Counted from the stretch's first letter, positions 17,841-28,018 are shown. The stretch is 38,986 nucleotides of DNA from Acidimicrobiaceae bacterium (GCA_003569125.1 BGOG01000020.1:1-38986), one strand, 5' to 3'. Notes: a model not told the origin generated them from the letters alone. A program made the numbers and translations.

Positions 17841-18592
17841 GTAACACGACACCGCTTCTTGAACTTCAAAGTATCGGCAAGTATTTCGGCAATGTCAAGG
17901 CTCTTGAGAACGTGTCGACGACCGTTAAAGCCGGAGAAGTAACTTGCGTGCTTGGCGACAACGGCGCAGGCAAATCAACTTTCATTAAAATTATCAGTGG
18001 TCTGCATAAGCCAAGCACCGGTAAATATCTATTTGAAGGTCATGAAGTTTCATTTGAGTCGCCTCGCGAAGCGCGCGCGCTGGGTATCGCAACCGTCTAC
18101 CAAGATTTGGCGATGGCGCCCTTGATGTCGGTTTGGCGCAATTTCTTTTTGGGTTCTGAACCATTGAAACGATTCGGTCCAATCAATCTGATTGACACGA
18201 AATTTGCCCGAGCCACGGCCAAAGACGAGATGTCAAAATTGGGTATTGATGTTCGTGACATTGATCAACCAGTCGGAACACTCTCAGGTGGCGAGCGCCA
18301 AAGCGTGGCAATCGCCCGAGCAGTTTATTTTGGCGCTCGAGTTTTGATTCTTGACGAGCCAACATCTGCGCTTGGTGTGCGTCAGTCAGATTTAGTGCTC
18401 GGTTATGTCAAAGCTGCGGCGGCGCGAAATCTCGGCGTGATTTTGATTACTCACAACCCGCAACACGCGTTACCTGTCGGTAATCGCTTCTTAATTCTTA
18501 ATCGTGGACAATCAGTAGGGCATTTCGAAAAACAAGATCTTACATACGAGCGTCTAATTGAGTTGATGTCAGGTCGTGTGCACGCTGCTTAG
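17837..18592 (+). CDS. Sugar ABC transporter ATP-binding protein
   Basis: This single nucleotide-binding domain of 251 residues would energise the importer as a homodimer, unlike the fused two-domain RbsA. Walker A is [12 protein letters not shown], the Q loop is TVYQDLAM, the signature is [16 protein letters not shown], Walker B is [12 protein letters not shown] and the switch histidine is in [11 protein letters not shown]. The ATG at 17837 overlaps the permease stop by 4 bp. The next gene starts 33 bp later, so the transporter and the iol enzymes are one operon. The single-domain form is known from fructose-type (FrcA) systems. Confidence 0.92.
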   Translation: MSNTTPLLELQSIGKYFGNVKALENVSTTVKAGEVTCVLGDNGAGKSTFIKIISGLHKPSTGKYLFEGHEVSFESPREARALGIATVYQDLAMAPLMSVWRNFFLGSEPLKRFGPINLIDTKFARATAKDEMSKLGIDVRDIDQPVGTLSGGERQSVAIARAVYFGARVLILDEPTSALGVRQSDLVLGYVKAAAARNLGVILITHNPQHALPVGNRFLILNRGQSVGHFEKQDLTYERLIELMSGRVHAA

Positions 18593-18625
18593 TCAGTCTC
18601 ACACAAGGTGTTTGAGTAATTTTTA

Positions 18626-19504
18626 ATGCGTGACGATCAGTGGCTTGGCTTAATTGAATCGCGTCTTCGAACCCCAAATGCGGCAGAAAAGGCTTTAAAA
18701 AGTCGCAAGCGTAGAAAATTACTTACTGATTCTCGGTTATTTATTGTTGCAGCAGATCACACCGCACGCGGAATGCTCGGCGTTGGAGATGAGCCATTTG
18801 CGATGGCTGATCGTCGCAAGTTGTTGGATGCGTTACTCGTCGCATTAGAAAACCCACAAGTTGACGGCGTGCTGGGTAGCGCCGATGTGATCGATGAACT
18901 TGCGCTTCTGCGTGCCCTTGATAACAAACTCGTATTCGGCACGATGAATCGTGGCGGAATCATGGGCGCCAAATGGGAGCTAAATGACCGAATGACGGCG
19001 TTTACGCCAGAAGAAATCTCATCGCGGGGCCTTGACGGCGGAAAAGTTTTATTGCGGCTTGCCGATGATGATGCAGGCACTGGCCCGACAATCGAGGCGT
19101 GCGCAAAGGCTGTCACGCAGATGGCAGATTTGAAACTTCCGATCATGGTCGAGCCATTGCCGTATACGGGCGGTAACGGCGGGCCGGCAAAATATCTTGA
19201 TGACAACGACAAGCTTTTGCGTGCGGTATCCATTGCATCTGGTCTCGGCTCTTCGTCTGCGTATACATGGTTGAAAGTTCCGGCAGGCTCGCAAGTTGAG
19301 CGAATGATGGCCGCGACGACTTTGCCTGGTTTGATCTTGGGCGGCACACCAGGACCAGACCCAGATGCGACGTATGCATCGTGGGAGCGCGCAATGAAAG
19401 TGCCAAATGTTCGTGGTTTAGTTGTCGGACGTTCACTTCTATTTCCGAAAGATGGCGATGTGGCTGGCGCGATTGCGCGTGCGGCGCGTATTGTTCGTCC
19501 ATGA
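18626..19504 (+). CDS. Cgl0159-family (beta/alpha)8 barrel protein, paralogue 2
   Basis: The 292-residue intact protein is a clear paralogue of the product at 6791-7690. Shared blocks are LFIVAADHTARGM, LVFGTMNRGGIMGAKWE, RGLDGGKVLLRL, IMVEPLPYTGG and LLFPKDGDVAGAIARAAR. The stop overlaps the iolD start by ATGA (19501-19504). It probably supplies an aldolase step for 2-deoxy-5-keto-gluconate 6-phosphate or a similar acid; having one copy in each iol operon suggests either dosage or two different substrates. Family membership is firm, the reaction is inferred. Confidence 0.82.
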   Translation: MRDDQWLGLIESRLRTPNAAEKALKSRKRRKLLTDSRLFIVAADHTARGMLGVGDEPFAMADRRKLLDALLVALENPQVDGVLGSADVIDELALLRALDNKLVFGTMNRGGIMGAKWELNDRMTAFTPEEISSRGLDGGKVLLRLADDDAGTGPTIEACAKAVTQMADLKLPIMVEPLPYTGGNGGPAKYLDDNDKLLRAVSIASGLGSSSAYTWLKVPAGSQVERMMAATTLPGLILGGTPGPDPDATYASWERAMKVPNVRGLVVGRSLLFPKDGDVAGAIARAARIVRP

Positions 19505-21356
19505 AAACAATTCGATTAACGACAGCGCAGGCACTTGTAAAGTTTCTTGTTGCGCAGCGAATACTGATAAACGGGCGCGAAGAAAAATTATTCCCGGGAG
19601 TTCTGGCGATTTTTGGTCACGGCAATGTAACTAGTCTCGGTGTTGCCCTAGACGAAGAGCGAAAAAATATTCGCACCTGGCGCGGTCAAAACGAACAAGG
19701 AATGGCGCTGGCTGCGGTCGGGTTCGCAAAGGCAAAGCGCCGCCAGCAGATTATGGTTGCGTCGAGTTCAATTGGGCCTGGCGCTTTGAATATGGTGACT
19801 GCCGCTGGTGTCGCCTATGTCGACCGTCTGCCTGTTTTGTTTTTGGCGGGTGATACCTTCGTGCACCGAATACCGGACCCAGTATTGCAACAAGGCGAAA
19901 ACTTTGCCGATCCATCAATCACAGTGAATGACGCATTCAAACCCGTTGTGCGATATTGGGACAGGATTGTTGCGCCACAACAGTTGTTGCACTCTTTGCC
20001 ACACGCGGTTTCGACGATGCTCGACCCCGCAACATGTGGGCCTGCCTTTCTTGGGTTGCCGCAAGATGTGCAAGCAGAGAGTTTTGACTATCCAGAAATA
20101 TTTTTTGAGAAAGTCGTGCACACGATAATTCGACCGCGCGCTGATACAACCGAGTTGAAAAATGCTGTTGAGGCCTTGAAGAACGCAAAGCGACCATTGA
20201 TTATTGCTGGCGGTGGTGTGCACTACTCGCTGGCCGAAAAAGAACTTGCAGCGTTCGCGACGGCGCACAATATCCCGGTTGTTGAAACTGTCGCCGGCAA
20301 GGCATCATTTTGGCGTCACACACGCTCAACGCAGGGCCGGTCGGGGTAACTGGTTGTGAGTCGGCAAATAATTTGGCCGCGCAAGCAGACGTCGTGTTGG
20401 CTCTTGGCACGCGGTTGCAAGATTTCGCAACAGGATCGTGGACGATCTTTAAAAATGAAAAGACCGTGTTCATCGGTGTCAACACGGTTCGGTTTGATGC
20501 GATAAAGCATCGTTCATTGCCTGTTGTTGGTGACGCGCGCGAAACCTTGGCTGATCTTGCTACGCAACTTGGCAATTGGCGCAGCGATGACGCTTGGTCG
20601 AAACTTGCGCAACAAGAAGTCGTTGGTTATCACAAATATATTGACGGCATCGCCGCAAAAAGTACTACTAAAGACAAATCGCAACTTGCGACATATGCCC
20701 AAGTAGTTGGTGTGGTTGATCGTGCTGCACAACCGAACGATTATGTGCTCACTGCAGCGGGTGGGTTTCCGGGTGAACTCAATAACGGTTGGCGAGCCAA
20801 GAGCCTCGACTCGTTTGACTGCGAATATGGGTTCTCGTGTATGGGCTATGAACTGTCTGGTGCGTGGGGCGCAAAAATGGCGATACCAGAGAGCGAAGTG
20901 ATTTCTTTTGTTGGTGATGGTTCATACATGATGATGAACAGCGATATTTATAGTTCGGTTCTTTACGGTCACAAATTGATTGTGATTGTCTGCGACAATG
21001 GCGGTTACGCGGTAATTAACAGATTGCAAGTCAATCAAGGCGGAGTGCCATTCAACAATCAACTTGCCGACTGTGAAGCAAAAAACCTCGTGTACGTCGA
21101 CTTTGCGCAACATGCAGCTTCGATGGGTGCGATTTCTGAGACGGTTAGTTCTATCGATGAGCTTGAGACGGCGTTCGCTCGCGCGCGCAAATCTGATCGC
21201 ACGCATGTGATCGTGATCAAGACCAGTCCAAATGATTGGACAGAAGGCGGTTCGTTCTGGGAAGTTGGCGTGCCAACGGCTAGTCACCGCCCAGAAGTAA
21301 TCAAGGCTGGCGAGGTAATGCGCGAAGGCAAAAAACAACAACGAATTGGCTGGTAG
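19501..21356 (+). CDS. iolD: 3D-(3,5/4)-trihydroxycyclohexane-1,2-dione acylhydrolase IolD (one frameshift)
   Basis: IolD is a thiamine-diphosphate enzyme that opens the inositol ring to 5-deoxy-D-glucuronate. The ATG at 19501 opens MKTIRLTTAQALVKFLVAQ. The N-terminal domain has TWRGQNEQGMALAAVGFAKA, the central domain follows, and the C-terminal TPP motif is SFVGDGSYMMMNSDIYS with CDNGGYAVIN. A one-base error in the T run near 20308-20311 shifts the frame: GKAS joins to LASHTLNAGPVGVTG. It is the only break in the middle 22 kb. The combined ~618 residues is normal. Acetolactate synthase-like relatives are excluded by length, C terminus and context. Confidence 0.94.
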
Positions 21357-21364
21357 GTAGAATC

Positions 21365-22198
21365 GTGAGCGAAAATAAATCAAGTACTTCAAGCATGAAC
21401 GGCAAAGTTTTGTTGCTGAGTGGCGCGTCGCGAGGCGTGGGCGAGTGCGTGGCGCGACTAGCCGTAGAGCGCGGTGCAGCAGGTCTGGCACTTGTTGGTC
21501 GCGACACGAAAACAGGTGACAAGTTGGCCAGCGAACTAACAAATCTTGGCACGAAGACAATTTTTATAACCGGCGATCTTGCAGGTGCTGATGAGCCGAA
21601 GCGAATCGTCAAAAAAGTCGACGAGACTTTTGGCGTAGTGCATGGATTGCTCAACTCTGCTGCAGAAACCTCCCGTGGAAGTGTGTGGAACACAACACCG
21701 CAAATGTTCGACACGATGATGGCCGTAAACGTTCGAGCGCCGTTTATGTTGATTCAAGAGTGCGCCAAAATCATGAAGCGCGAAGAGGTCGCCGGCGCAA
21801 TCGTAAATATAGGCAGCGTCACTGGTTACGGCGGCGATGTGAACTTGACGCATTATGCAATCTCTAAAGGTGCGTTGCACACTTTGACACGCAATTGCGC
21901 GTATTCACTAATGCGCGATCGCGTGCGGGTAAATCTTTTGAACCCGGGTTGGATGGATACACCAACCGAAGATGCGACACAACGCAAATGGCACAACGCA
22001 CAAGATGGTTGGCTCGAAAAAGCCGAGCGTGATCAACCGATGGGGCGGTTGATAAAACCCGATGAACTTGCGCGCACAATTTTGTTCTTACTGTCTGACG
22101 AATCAGGATTAATGACAGGTGCAGTAATAGACTTCGACCAATCGGTGGTCGGCGCTGGCTCACCATCTAAACCAAAATTAGGAGAAGTTTGGCCATGA
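21365..22198 (+). CDS. SDR family oxidoreductase
   Basis: This is a classical short-chain dehydrogenase of 277 residues. The NAD(P) motif GASRGVGECVARLAVERG lies near residue 20, the NAG-type motif is varied (LLNSAAETS), the catalytic serine is in IVNIGSVTGYGG, and the YAISKGAL box gives Tyr and Lys. LNPGWMDTPTED is the substrate-side loop. The start is GTG 21365, 8 bp after iolD. It overlaps iolG by 4 bp. The substrate is likely an inositol-derived ketone or alcohol, given its place between iolD and iolG, but no specific activity can be read from the sequence. Confidence 0.88.
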   Translation: MSENKSSTSSMNGKVLLLSGASRGVGECVARLAVERGAAGLALVGRDTKTGDKLASELTNLGTKTIFITGDLAGADEPKRIVKKVDETFGVVHGLLNSAAETSRGSVWNTTPQMFDTMMAVNVRAPFMLIQECAKIMKREEVAGAIVNIGSVTGYGGDVNLTHYAISKGALHTLTRNCAYSLMRDRVRVNLLNPGWMDTPTEDATQRKWHNAQDGWLEKAERDQPMGRLIKPDELARTILFLLSDESGLMTGAVIDFDQSVVGAGSPSKPKLGEVWP

Positions 22199-23217
22199 GT
22201 AACGGTAAAAGTATTGGCATCGGTGTATTGGGTTGCGGTCGCATTGGTGTGATGCATGCCGAGTTGATCGCACAACGCATTGAAGGCGCACATCTTGCCG
22301 GCGTATACGACGTCGTGACTGAATCAGCCGAGAAGATCGCCGCGAAATTCAACTGTCAACACTTCACAAGCCCAGATGCCCTGATGTCGGCACCCGAAGT
22401 TGGCGCAATTGCGATATGTACATCAACTGATACGCACGTTGAAGTGCTGTTGATGGCGTCGAAATATCGCAAGCCAGTGTTTTGTGAGAAGCCAATATCG
22501 TTGTCGCTTACCGAGACGGACAAGGCATTGAAGGCAATCAGTGACAGCAAGACCCCGTTGATGCTTGGCTTCAATCGCAGATTTGACCCGAGCCACCGCA
22601 GCGTTCGTGACAATGTCGCCAATGGCACGATTGGTGATGTTCATATCGCTCGAATCACAAGTCGCGACCCATCACCACCACCAATTGAATATGCAAAAGT
22701 TTCTGGTGGCATTTTTATTGACATGACGATTCACGACTTTGATATGGCTCGCTATGTTGTCGGTAGTGAAATTGTTTCGGTGTATGCGACCGGCGCGGTG
22801 CGGGTTGTGCCGGCTTTCGCCGAAATCGGCGACCTGGACACTGTGGCGATTATGTTGCAACACGAAAATGGGGCGATCACGATGATCGACAACTCGCGTC
22901 AGGCCGTTTACGGTTATGACCAGCGGGTCGAAGTCTTCGGCTCTAAAGGTTTGGTCGGTTCAGATAACCAAATGATGACTAGCGTGATTAAGCGCAACGA
23001 CGAAGGCACACAGTTAGCCAAAATGCCTTACTTCTTTTTGGATCGTTATATTCCTTCTTATATTGCCGAATGGAACGAGTTCATGGGTGTCGCTACTGGA
23101 AAAATTCAGCCAGTCGTTACTGGTGCTGACGGTCGTGCTTCACTTGTCGCGGGTTTAGCAGCATGGAAGTCAGTTCGCGAAGGTCGAATGGTCAAGACCA
23201 GCGAAATTGTCGGCTAG
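22195..23217 (+). CDS. iolG: Inositol 2-dehydrogenase IolG
   Basis: IolG oxidises myo-inositol to scyllo-inosose with NAD+. The protein of about 340 residues begins MSNGKSIGIGVLGCGRIGVM, has the catalytic lysine in PVFCEKPISLSLTE, LMLGFNRRFDPSHRSVRDN, the Asp/His pair in FIDMTIHDFDMARYVVG, and NSRQAVYGYDQRVEVFGSKG, which is typical of the true IolG branch. ATG 22195 overlaps the SDR stop (ATGA), preferable to TTG at 22189. It is the last gene of the plus-strand operon and converges on xylB. Confidence 0.92.
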   Translation: MSNGKSIGIGVLGCGRIGVMHAELIAQRIEGAHLAGVYDVVTESAEKIAAKFNCQHFTSPDALMSAPEVGAIAICTSTDTHVEVLLMASKYRKPVFCEKPISLSLTETDKALKAISDSKTPLMLGFNRRFDPSHRSVRDNVANGTIGDVHIARITSRDPSPPPIEYAKVSGGIFIDMTIHDFDMARYVVGSEIVSVYATGAVRVVPAFAEIGDLDTVAIMLQHENGAITMIDNSRQAVYGYDQRVEVFGSKGLVGSDNQMMTSVIKRNDEGTQLAKMPYFFLDRYIPSYIAEWNEFMGVATGKIQPVVTGADGRASLVAGLAAWKSVREGRMVKTSEIVG

Positions 23218-23254
23218 TTTAAAAAACTTTTAAAACTTTTAATTTCAAACTTTT
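23218..23254. other. AT-rich spacer between convergent iolG and xylB
   Basis: Direct copies of AAACTTTTA occur in an AT-rich 37-bp gap. TTTTAAAA is self-complementary. It could end transcription from both sides, but no GC-rich stem is present. Confidence 0.35.
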
Positions 23255-24679
23255 TCAAACGCCGTAACTTTTGATTCGTGCCGCGACGAATCTTTGGCGT
23301 GCCTCGTCGCATTGTGATGAACTTGCAATTGGTTGGGCGGCAATTCGAGACGAAGCGACCCATGATGGCCACTTGCCGGTCAGTGTTGCGGCAGCCTGTC
23401 TAGCGGCACCGAGCGCAACAATTTCTGGCTCGTTGAGCACATTGACTTGCTTGCCAGTGAGGTCGGCAACTATCTGACAAACGGCGGGTGACTGTGAACC
23501 GCCGCCGAGCAAGAAGATGCGACCAGATGTGTCGACGCCACATTTGGTGATTGCAGCCAAACCATCGAGAAGTCCGCAGACGACACCTTCGATTGCCGCG
23601 CGCGCAATATCACTGCGCGAGTGACTTGAACTTAAACCGACCAACATTGCTCGAGCGTTAGGAAGATTCGGCGTGCGCTCGCCATCTAGATATGGCAATA
23701 GCACAAGACCATTTGCTCCGCAGTTTGAAGTCATCGAAAGTTCGCCAAACTGCTTTAGATCGACGCCGAGAAAACTGGCGAACGAATCAAATACTTTTGT
23801 CGCATTAAGCGTGCAGACAAGTGGCAAGTACGCACCAGTTGCATCGGCAAAACCAGCCACTGCGGCATTGCTGTCACTCGTTGCTTGGTCACTAACCGCA
23901 TAAACCGTGCCCGATGTGCCCAGCGAAATAGCAACATCGCCAGGCGATAATCCGATGCCAAGTGCACCAGCCATGTTGTCGCCAGTGCCACAACTAATTA
24001 CGGCATCACCCCAATGGCCAGTTGATTCAAGCGGCCCCGCCACGCGCGGCAACATGTTCGACCAATCGCGAGTCTTATCGATTATTTGTAGAACTTCATC
24101 GTCATAACTATTAGTTTTTGCCGACCAATACCCGGTGCCCGATGCATCGCCGCGATCGGTGACTATTTCGGCTGTGCCGCCGCCGCGCAAATGCCAAGAC
24201 AGATAATCGTGTGGCAAACATATGTGGGCAACACGCGACCAGTTCTGTGGCTCAACGCGCTTGAGCCACGAAAGTTTTGCAACGGTGAAACTCGCAACCG
24301 GCACGCTGCCAACATGCGAAGCCCACCACGCCGCATCGTGCTGATCAACGCACCACTGCGCATCGGCTGCCGACTCGGTATCGTTCCATAATTTTGCGGC
24401 GCGGACGATGTTGTTTTGGGCGTCTAGTGTGACCATCCCGTGTTGCTGACCAGCGACTGAAATCGCGGCGATATTTGGCAAAACAGCCTGTGCAGAAGCC
24501 TGCGCATAAGCCTGGTCGAATGCCGCGATCCACTCAGTTGGGTTTGTCTCACTAACTGGAGCAATACCAGTGCTGGGGTGAGATGCTCGACCCGATGAAA
24601 TCAATTCTCCAGAATCAAGATCGCGAACTTCTACTTTTGTCGACTGTGTTGACGAATCAACGCCGACTACGACTGGCAT
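23255..24679 (-). CDS. xylB: Xylulokinase XylB
   Basis: XylB phosphorylates D-xylulose with ATP, feeding the pentose phosphate pathway. The 474-residue FGGY kinase begins MPVVVGVDSSTQSTKVEV, has the substrate motif VAGQQHGMVTLD and LWNDTES, CGTGDNMAGALGIG, ISLGTSGTVYAVS, LLPYLDGERTPNLPNARAML and the C-terminal FGGY-type FLLGGGSQSPAVCQIVADL. Length is normal. It lies 3 bp after xylA on the minus strand, and the pairing with XylA settles the substrate over other FGGY kinases. Confidence 0.93.
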   Translation of the reverse strand: MPVVVGVDSSTQSTKVEVRDLDSGELISSGRASHPSTGIAPVSETNPTEWIAAFDQAYAQASAQAVLPNIAAISVAGQQHGMVTLDAQNNIVRAAKLWNDTESAADAQWCVDQHDAAWWASHVGSVPVASFTVAKLSWLKRVEPQNWSRVAHICLPHDYLSWHLRGGGTAEIVTDRGDASGTGYWSAKTNSYDDEVLQIIDKTRDWSNMLPRVAGPLESTGHWGDAVISCGTGDNMAGALGIGLSPGDVAISLGTSGTVYAVSDQATSDSNAAVAGFADATGAYLPLVCTLNATKVFDSFASFLGVDLKQFGELSMTSNCGANGLVLLPYLDGERTPNLPNARAMLVGLSSSHSRSDIARAAIEGVVCGLLDGLAAITKCGVDTSGRIFLLGGGSQSPAVCQIVADLTGKQVNVLNEPEIVALGAARQAAATLTGKWPSWVASSRIAAQPIASSSQCDEARQRFVAARIKSYGV

Positions 24680-24682
24680 TAT

Positions 24683-25852
24683 TTAGCGAACGCCGAGAAT
24701 CAGTTCTGTAACAAGTTGGTCGAGGCGCTCGTGTGCGTAACCACGCTCGCCAAGTGCCTTGACGTCGAAATTATCGGTGCGCAAACTGTGCAACGCATCG
24801 GCGCCTAATCCATTCGGAGAAGTTGGCACGCTCAACTGATCGAACATCGCCGCTTTGAGTGCTGCCTGAATTTCTTTGTCTTGTTTGAACTGGCGAGACT
24901 TCTCGGCCAAAATCAAATAGGTTCGCATGCAACCACTAGCGAAATCCCAGACGCCCTCTGCATTTTCGGTTCGATAGGCATGGGCGTCAAAGTGCAACAT
25001 GCCGTCCCACTTTGAATCTTCAAGCAATTTGACGAGGTAGAACGCATCGCGGATGCCTTCACTGCCGAATCTGAAGTCTTGGTCGAACTTGCCGATGCGT
25101 TGCGCGTTGAGATCGATGTGAAACAACTTGCCATGCCACAAAGTTTGTGCAACAGCGTGCGTAAAGTTGAGCCCGCTCATTGTTTCGTGGGCGAACTCTG
25201 GGTTGAGGCCGACCATGTCTGGCCATTGCAATTCATTGATGAACGCAATTGCGTGACCAACGGTCGGCAAGAACATATCGCCACGTGGTTCATTTGGTTT
25301 CGGTTCAAGCGCAAACTTGATGTCATAGCCACGATCTTTGGCGTATGCGCAACAAATATTGACTGCTTCTGCATAACGATCAAGCGCCGTGCGAACATCT
25401 TTTGCCGCCTCGCATTCGAGACCTTCACGGCCACCCCACATCACGTAAACTTTCGCGCCAAGTGAGACGCCCATATCGATCGACTCCATTGTTTTCTTGA
25501 TTGCATAACGACGAACGACCGGATCGTTGGCTGTGAACGCACCTTCTTTGAACACCGGTTGACCGAAGAGATTTGTCGTGGCCATCGGCACTTTCATGCC
25601 TGTTTTATCTAGCGCTTGACGAAAACGCTTCAGCGCGGTCTCACGCTCGGCTGGTGTCGATCCGAATGGCACGAGATCGTCGTCATGAAAGTTGACACCG
25701 TAAGCACCAAGATCAGATAGTCGGTGCACCGAGTCGACGGGGTCTAGTGCGGGGCGAGTTTCTAATCCGAAAGGGTCACGACCCATATTGCCGACGGTCC
25801 AAAGACCAAAGGTAAAGCGATGTTCTGGTTTAGGAGTGAAGATGTCAGTCAT
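24683..25852 (-). CDS. xylA: Xylose isomerase XylA
   Basis: XylA converts D-xylose to D-xylulose with two divalent metals. The 389-residue protein begins [20 protein letters not shown], with [14 protein letters not shown] (active-site His), [20 protein letters not shown] (metal Glu and Lys), [21 protein letters not shown] and [11 protein letters not shown]. This is the shorter actinobacterial class. It forms an operon with xylB. No XylR or xylose transporter adjoins it, so import may rely on one of the sugar carriers of the window or on one elsewhere. Confidence 0.95.
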   Translation of the reverse strand: MTDIFTPKPEHRFTFGLWTVGNMGRDPFGLETRPALDPVDSVHRLSDLGAYGVNFHDDDLVPFGSTPAERETALKRFRQALDKTGMKVPMATTNLFGQPVFKEGAFTANDPVVRRYAIKKTMESIDMGVSLGAKVYVMWGGREGLECEAAKDVRTALDRYAEAVNICCAYAKDRGYDIKFALEPKPNEPRGDMFLPTVGHAIAFINELQWPDMVGLNPEFAHETMSGLNFTHAVAQTLWHGKLFHIDLNAQRIGKFDQDFRFGSEGIRDAFYLVKLLEDSKWDGMLHFDAHAYRTENAEGVWDFASGCMRTYLILAEKSRQFKQDKEIQAALKAAMFDQLSVPTSPNGLGADALHSLRTDNFDVKALGERGYAHERLDQLVTELILGVR

Positions 25853-25918
25853 GAATGAAAGACTAGTTGTAATTCGGATTAGTCCGCTAAGCGGTTAGAG
25901 TAAACAAGCCTTTTACCT

Positions 25919-25994
25919 TCCGGGGTAGCTCAGTTGGCAGAGCAACGGACTGTTAATCCGTTTGTCGTGGGTTCGAGCCCCACCCCCGGAGCCA
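25919..25994 (+). tRNA. tRNA-Asn (GUU), CCA encoded
   Basis: The 7-bp acceptor stem TCCGGGG/CCCCGGA, D arm GCTCAGTTGGCAGAGC, anticodon GTT at 25952-25954 in CTGTTAA, T arm with GGTTCGAGCCC, discriminator G and an encoded CCA form a complete cloverleaf. Confidence 0.95.
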
Positions 25995-26027
25995 AAGTTT
26001 GAATTGATCTGAATTTTCGGAGGCGGG

Positions 26028-27977
26028 ATGAAAGCGGTGTCGGCAGGGGATGACGTGGCGAGTCGAGGTCATCCGTTAGACCCGCTGAGCAAAGTTGAAC
26101 TCGAGTCGTTGGTTGGTGGGTTGCGTCGCGACGGGGTGATCGATCATCGGCATCTGATCGCAATGATTCAAGTTGAAGAACCATCGAAGTCTGAGTTGGC
26201 CGAGTTTCGGCAAGGCAAAGATGTTGATCGCGCGGCGCGAGTGACCGTGCTGGATCGCTCGACGGGCAAAGTGTCGGAAATTGTCGTAACTATTGGGTTA
26301 GACGACTCGTGTCGCGTCGTGAGCAACAAAATTATTGAAGGCGCAAAGGCACCGGTTTTGAGTGTTGAAAGCGAGATGGCGATTGCCGCCGCCAAGAGTG
26401 ACCCACGAGTGATTGAAGCCTTGCGCAGTCGCGGTATCACCGATCTCGACAGCGTGAAGATGGAGACCTGGCCGATTGGTGCGCAGATACCGAAATTTCT
26501 CGACGACGGTCGGCGGATTATTTGGACACCGATGTGGCACAAGCCGACGCCAGAAGCGAATTTTTATGCTCATCCGATTTCGGGGTTGCACGCTTTAATC
26601 GACATTGATTCGGGTGCGGTTCTTGCGGTCGAGAACGATCAGCAGATTGCCGTGCCACAGACACCCGGCCCATACCGCCAGAGCCAAACTGGGGCCAATA
26701 TCGAGTTGAAACCACTCGAGATTAAACAGCCAGAGGGGGTTTCGTTTTCGGTTGAGGGTTTCAAAATTAGTTGGGAGCGCTGGAACCTGCGTGTTGGGTT
26801 CTGCCAGCGCGAAGGTCTCGTGATTCATGATGTTTGGTTTGATGACGAGGGCAAGCCACGAAAAATTGCGCATCGGTTATCAATTGCCGAATTGGTGATT
26901 CCGTATGGTGACCCGAGTCAAGGTGCCTATCGCAAGAACGCGTTCGACACCGGCGAGTTCGGCTTGGGTAATTACACGAACTCACTGACTCTGGGCTGTG
27001 ATTGTCTCGGTGAAATCGTCTATCTAGATGTCGCGGTCGCCAAACCTGACGGTTCGGTGCGCGAAATCAAAAATGCAATTTGCATGCACGAAGAAGATTT
27101 CGGAATCTTGTGGAAGCACGTAGACGTCGACGGCAATGTTGAAGTTCGTCGCGGGCGCAGGTTTGTTGTTTCATCAATCGTGACGATCAACAATTACGAA
27201 TACGGTTACTTTTGGTATTTCTATCAAGATGGTTCAATCGAGTTTGAGGCGAAGCTCACGGGCATCGTGCTTACGCTCGCCGACACGCCAGGTAAGCCAC
27301 ACCCATCTGCGACCGAACTAGAGCCAGGATTATGGGCGCCTTATCATCAACATATTTTGTGTGCGCGACTTGATTTAGACATTGACGGCGGCGGTGACGA
27401 AATCGCTGGCATACACAACACGGTGATTGAGGTCGATTCTTTCGCCCATGAGCTGGGGCCAAAAAATATTTATGGCGGCGCTTATGAAACTAGTGAAACT
27501 GTTCTTGGTCGTGAACTTGAAGCCAAGCGAGTTGTCGATCCATTCAAGAGTCGATTCTGGAAAATCATCAACCCAAATCGCAAAAATCACATGGGTAAAC
27601 CTGTTGGTTACAAACTTGTGCCGGGTCATACGACATTTCCGTTGGCGTTGCCTGAGTCGACGATTGGCAAACGCGCTGGTTTTATGTATCAACATTTGTG
27701 GGTCACTAAAAATGAAACTGCCGAGCGGTATCCGGCGGGGGATTACCCGTATCAGCATGCGGGTGGTGCAGGTTTGCCTGAGTGGACTCAGGCGAATCGC
27801 GAGATCGAAAATACCGATGTCGTGTTATGGCATGTCTTTGGTACGAACCATATTCCGCGCACCGAAGATTGGCCGGTCATGCCAGTCGAGCGCACAGGGT
27901 TTCATCTCAAGCCGAGCGGATTTTTCTCGCGTAGCCCGGCAATAGATGTTGCGCCCGCAGTAAAACCTTGCCATTAG
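26028..27977 (+). CDS. Copper-containing primary amine oxidase
   Basis: This quinoprotein oxidises primary amines to aldehydes with release of ammonia and hydrogen peroxide. The 649-residue protein carries the self-processed cofactor site NYEY with Tyr390 (future topaquinone), the catalytic base Asp307 in AFDTGEFGLGN, copper ligands His440 and His442 in YHQHILCARLD, and the third His608 in GTNHIPRTEDWPVMP. Spacings match the Arthrobacter enzyme (Asp298, Tyr382, His431, His433, His592) with a constant offset of 8-9 until a small C-terminal shift. No signal peptide is seen, so it is cytoplasmic. GGAGG 5 bp before the ATG supports the start. It lies alone between two tRNA genes. Confidence 0.95.
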   Translation: MKAVSAGDDVASRGHPLDPLSKVELESLVGGLRRDGVIDHRHLIAMIQVEEPSKSELAEFRQGKDVDRAARVTVLDRSTGKVSEIVVTIGLDDSCRVVSNKIIEGAKAPVLSVESEMAIAAAKSDPRVIEALRSRGITDLDSVKMETWPIGAQIPKFLDDGRRIIWTPMWHKPTPEANFYAHPISGLHALIDIDSGAVLAVENDQQIAVPQTPGPYRQSQTGANIELKPLEIKQPEGVSFSVEGFKISWERWNLRVGFCQREGLVIHDVWFDDEGKPRKIAHRLSIAELVIPYGDPSQGAYRKNAFDTGEFGLGNYTNSLTLGCDCLGEIVYLDVAVAKPDGSVREIKNAICMHEEDFGILWKHVDVDGNVEVRRGRRFVVSSIVTINNYEYGYFWYFYQDGSIEFEAKLTGIVLTLADTPGKPHPSATELEPGLWAPYHQHILCARLDLDIDGGGDEIAGIHNTVIEVDSFAHELGPKNIYGGAYETSETVLGRELEAKRVVDPFKSRFWKIINPNRKNHMGKPVGYKLVPGHTTFPLALPESTIGKRAGFMYQHLWVTKNETAERYPAGDYPYQHAGGAGLPEWTQANREIENTDVVLWHVFGTNHIPRTEDWPVMPVERTGFHLKPSGFFSRSPAIDVAPAVKPCH

Positions 27978-28018
27978 GCTCTGTGCTTGCGAGTGAGCGA
28001 AAGATACATATATAAGTG

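Noticed and set aside
15869-17852. Long minus-strand open frames opposite the permease gene
   Set aside because: They mirror the coding strand's codon pattern, lack ribosome sites and domains, and the plus-strand permease is unbroken.
19381-19500. Upstream extension of the iolD frame to 19381
   Set aside because: This part lies inside the Cgl0159-type coding sequence; ATG 19501 gives the family N terminus and the ATGA overlap.
25930-26184. Minus-strand open frame containing GLEPTTNGLTV across the tRNA-Asn gene
   Set aside because: This is the well-known false translation of a tRNA gene; the cloverleaf explains the sequence. The same applies to the GLNPRPRDYESPALTTELL frame over the CAU tRNA (27825-28193).
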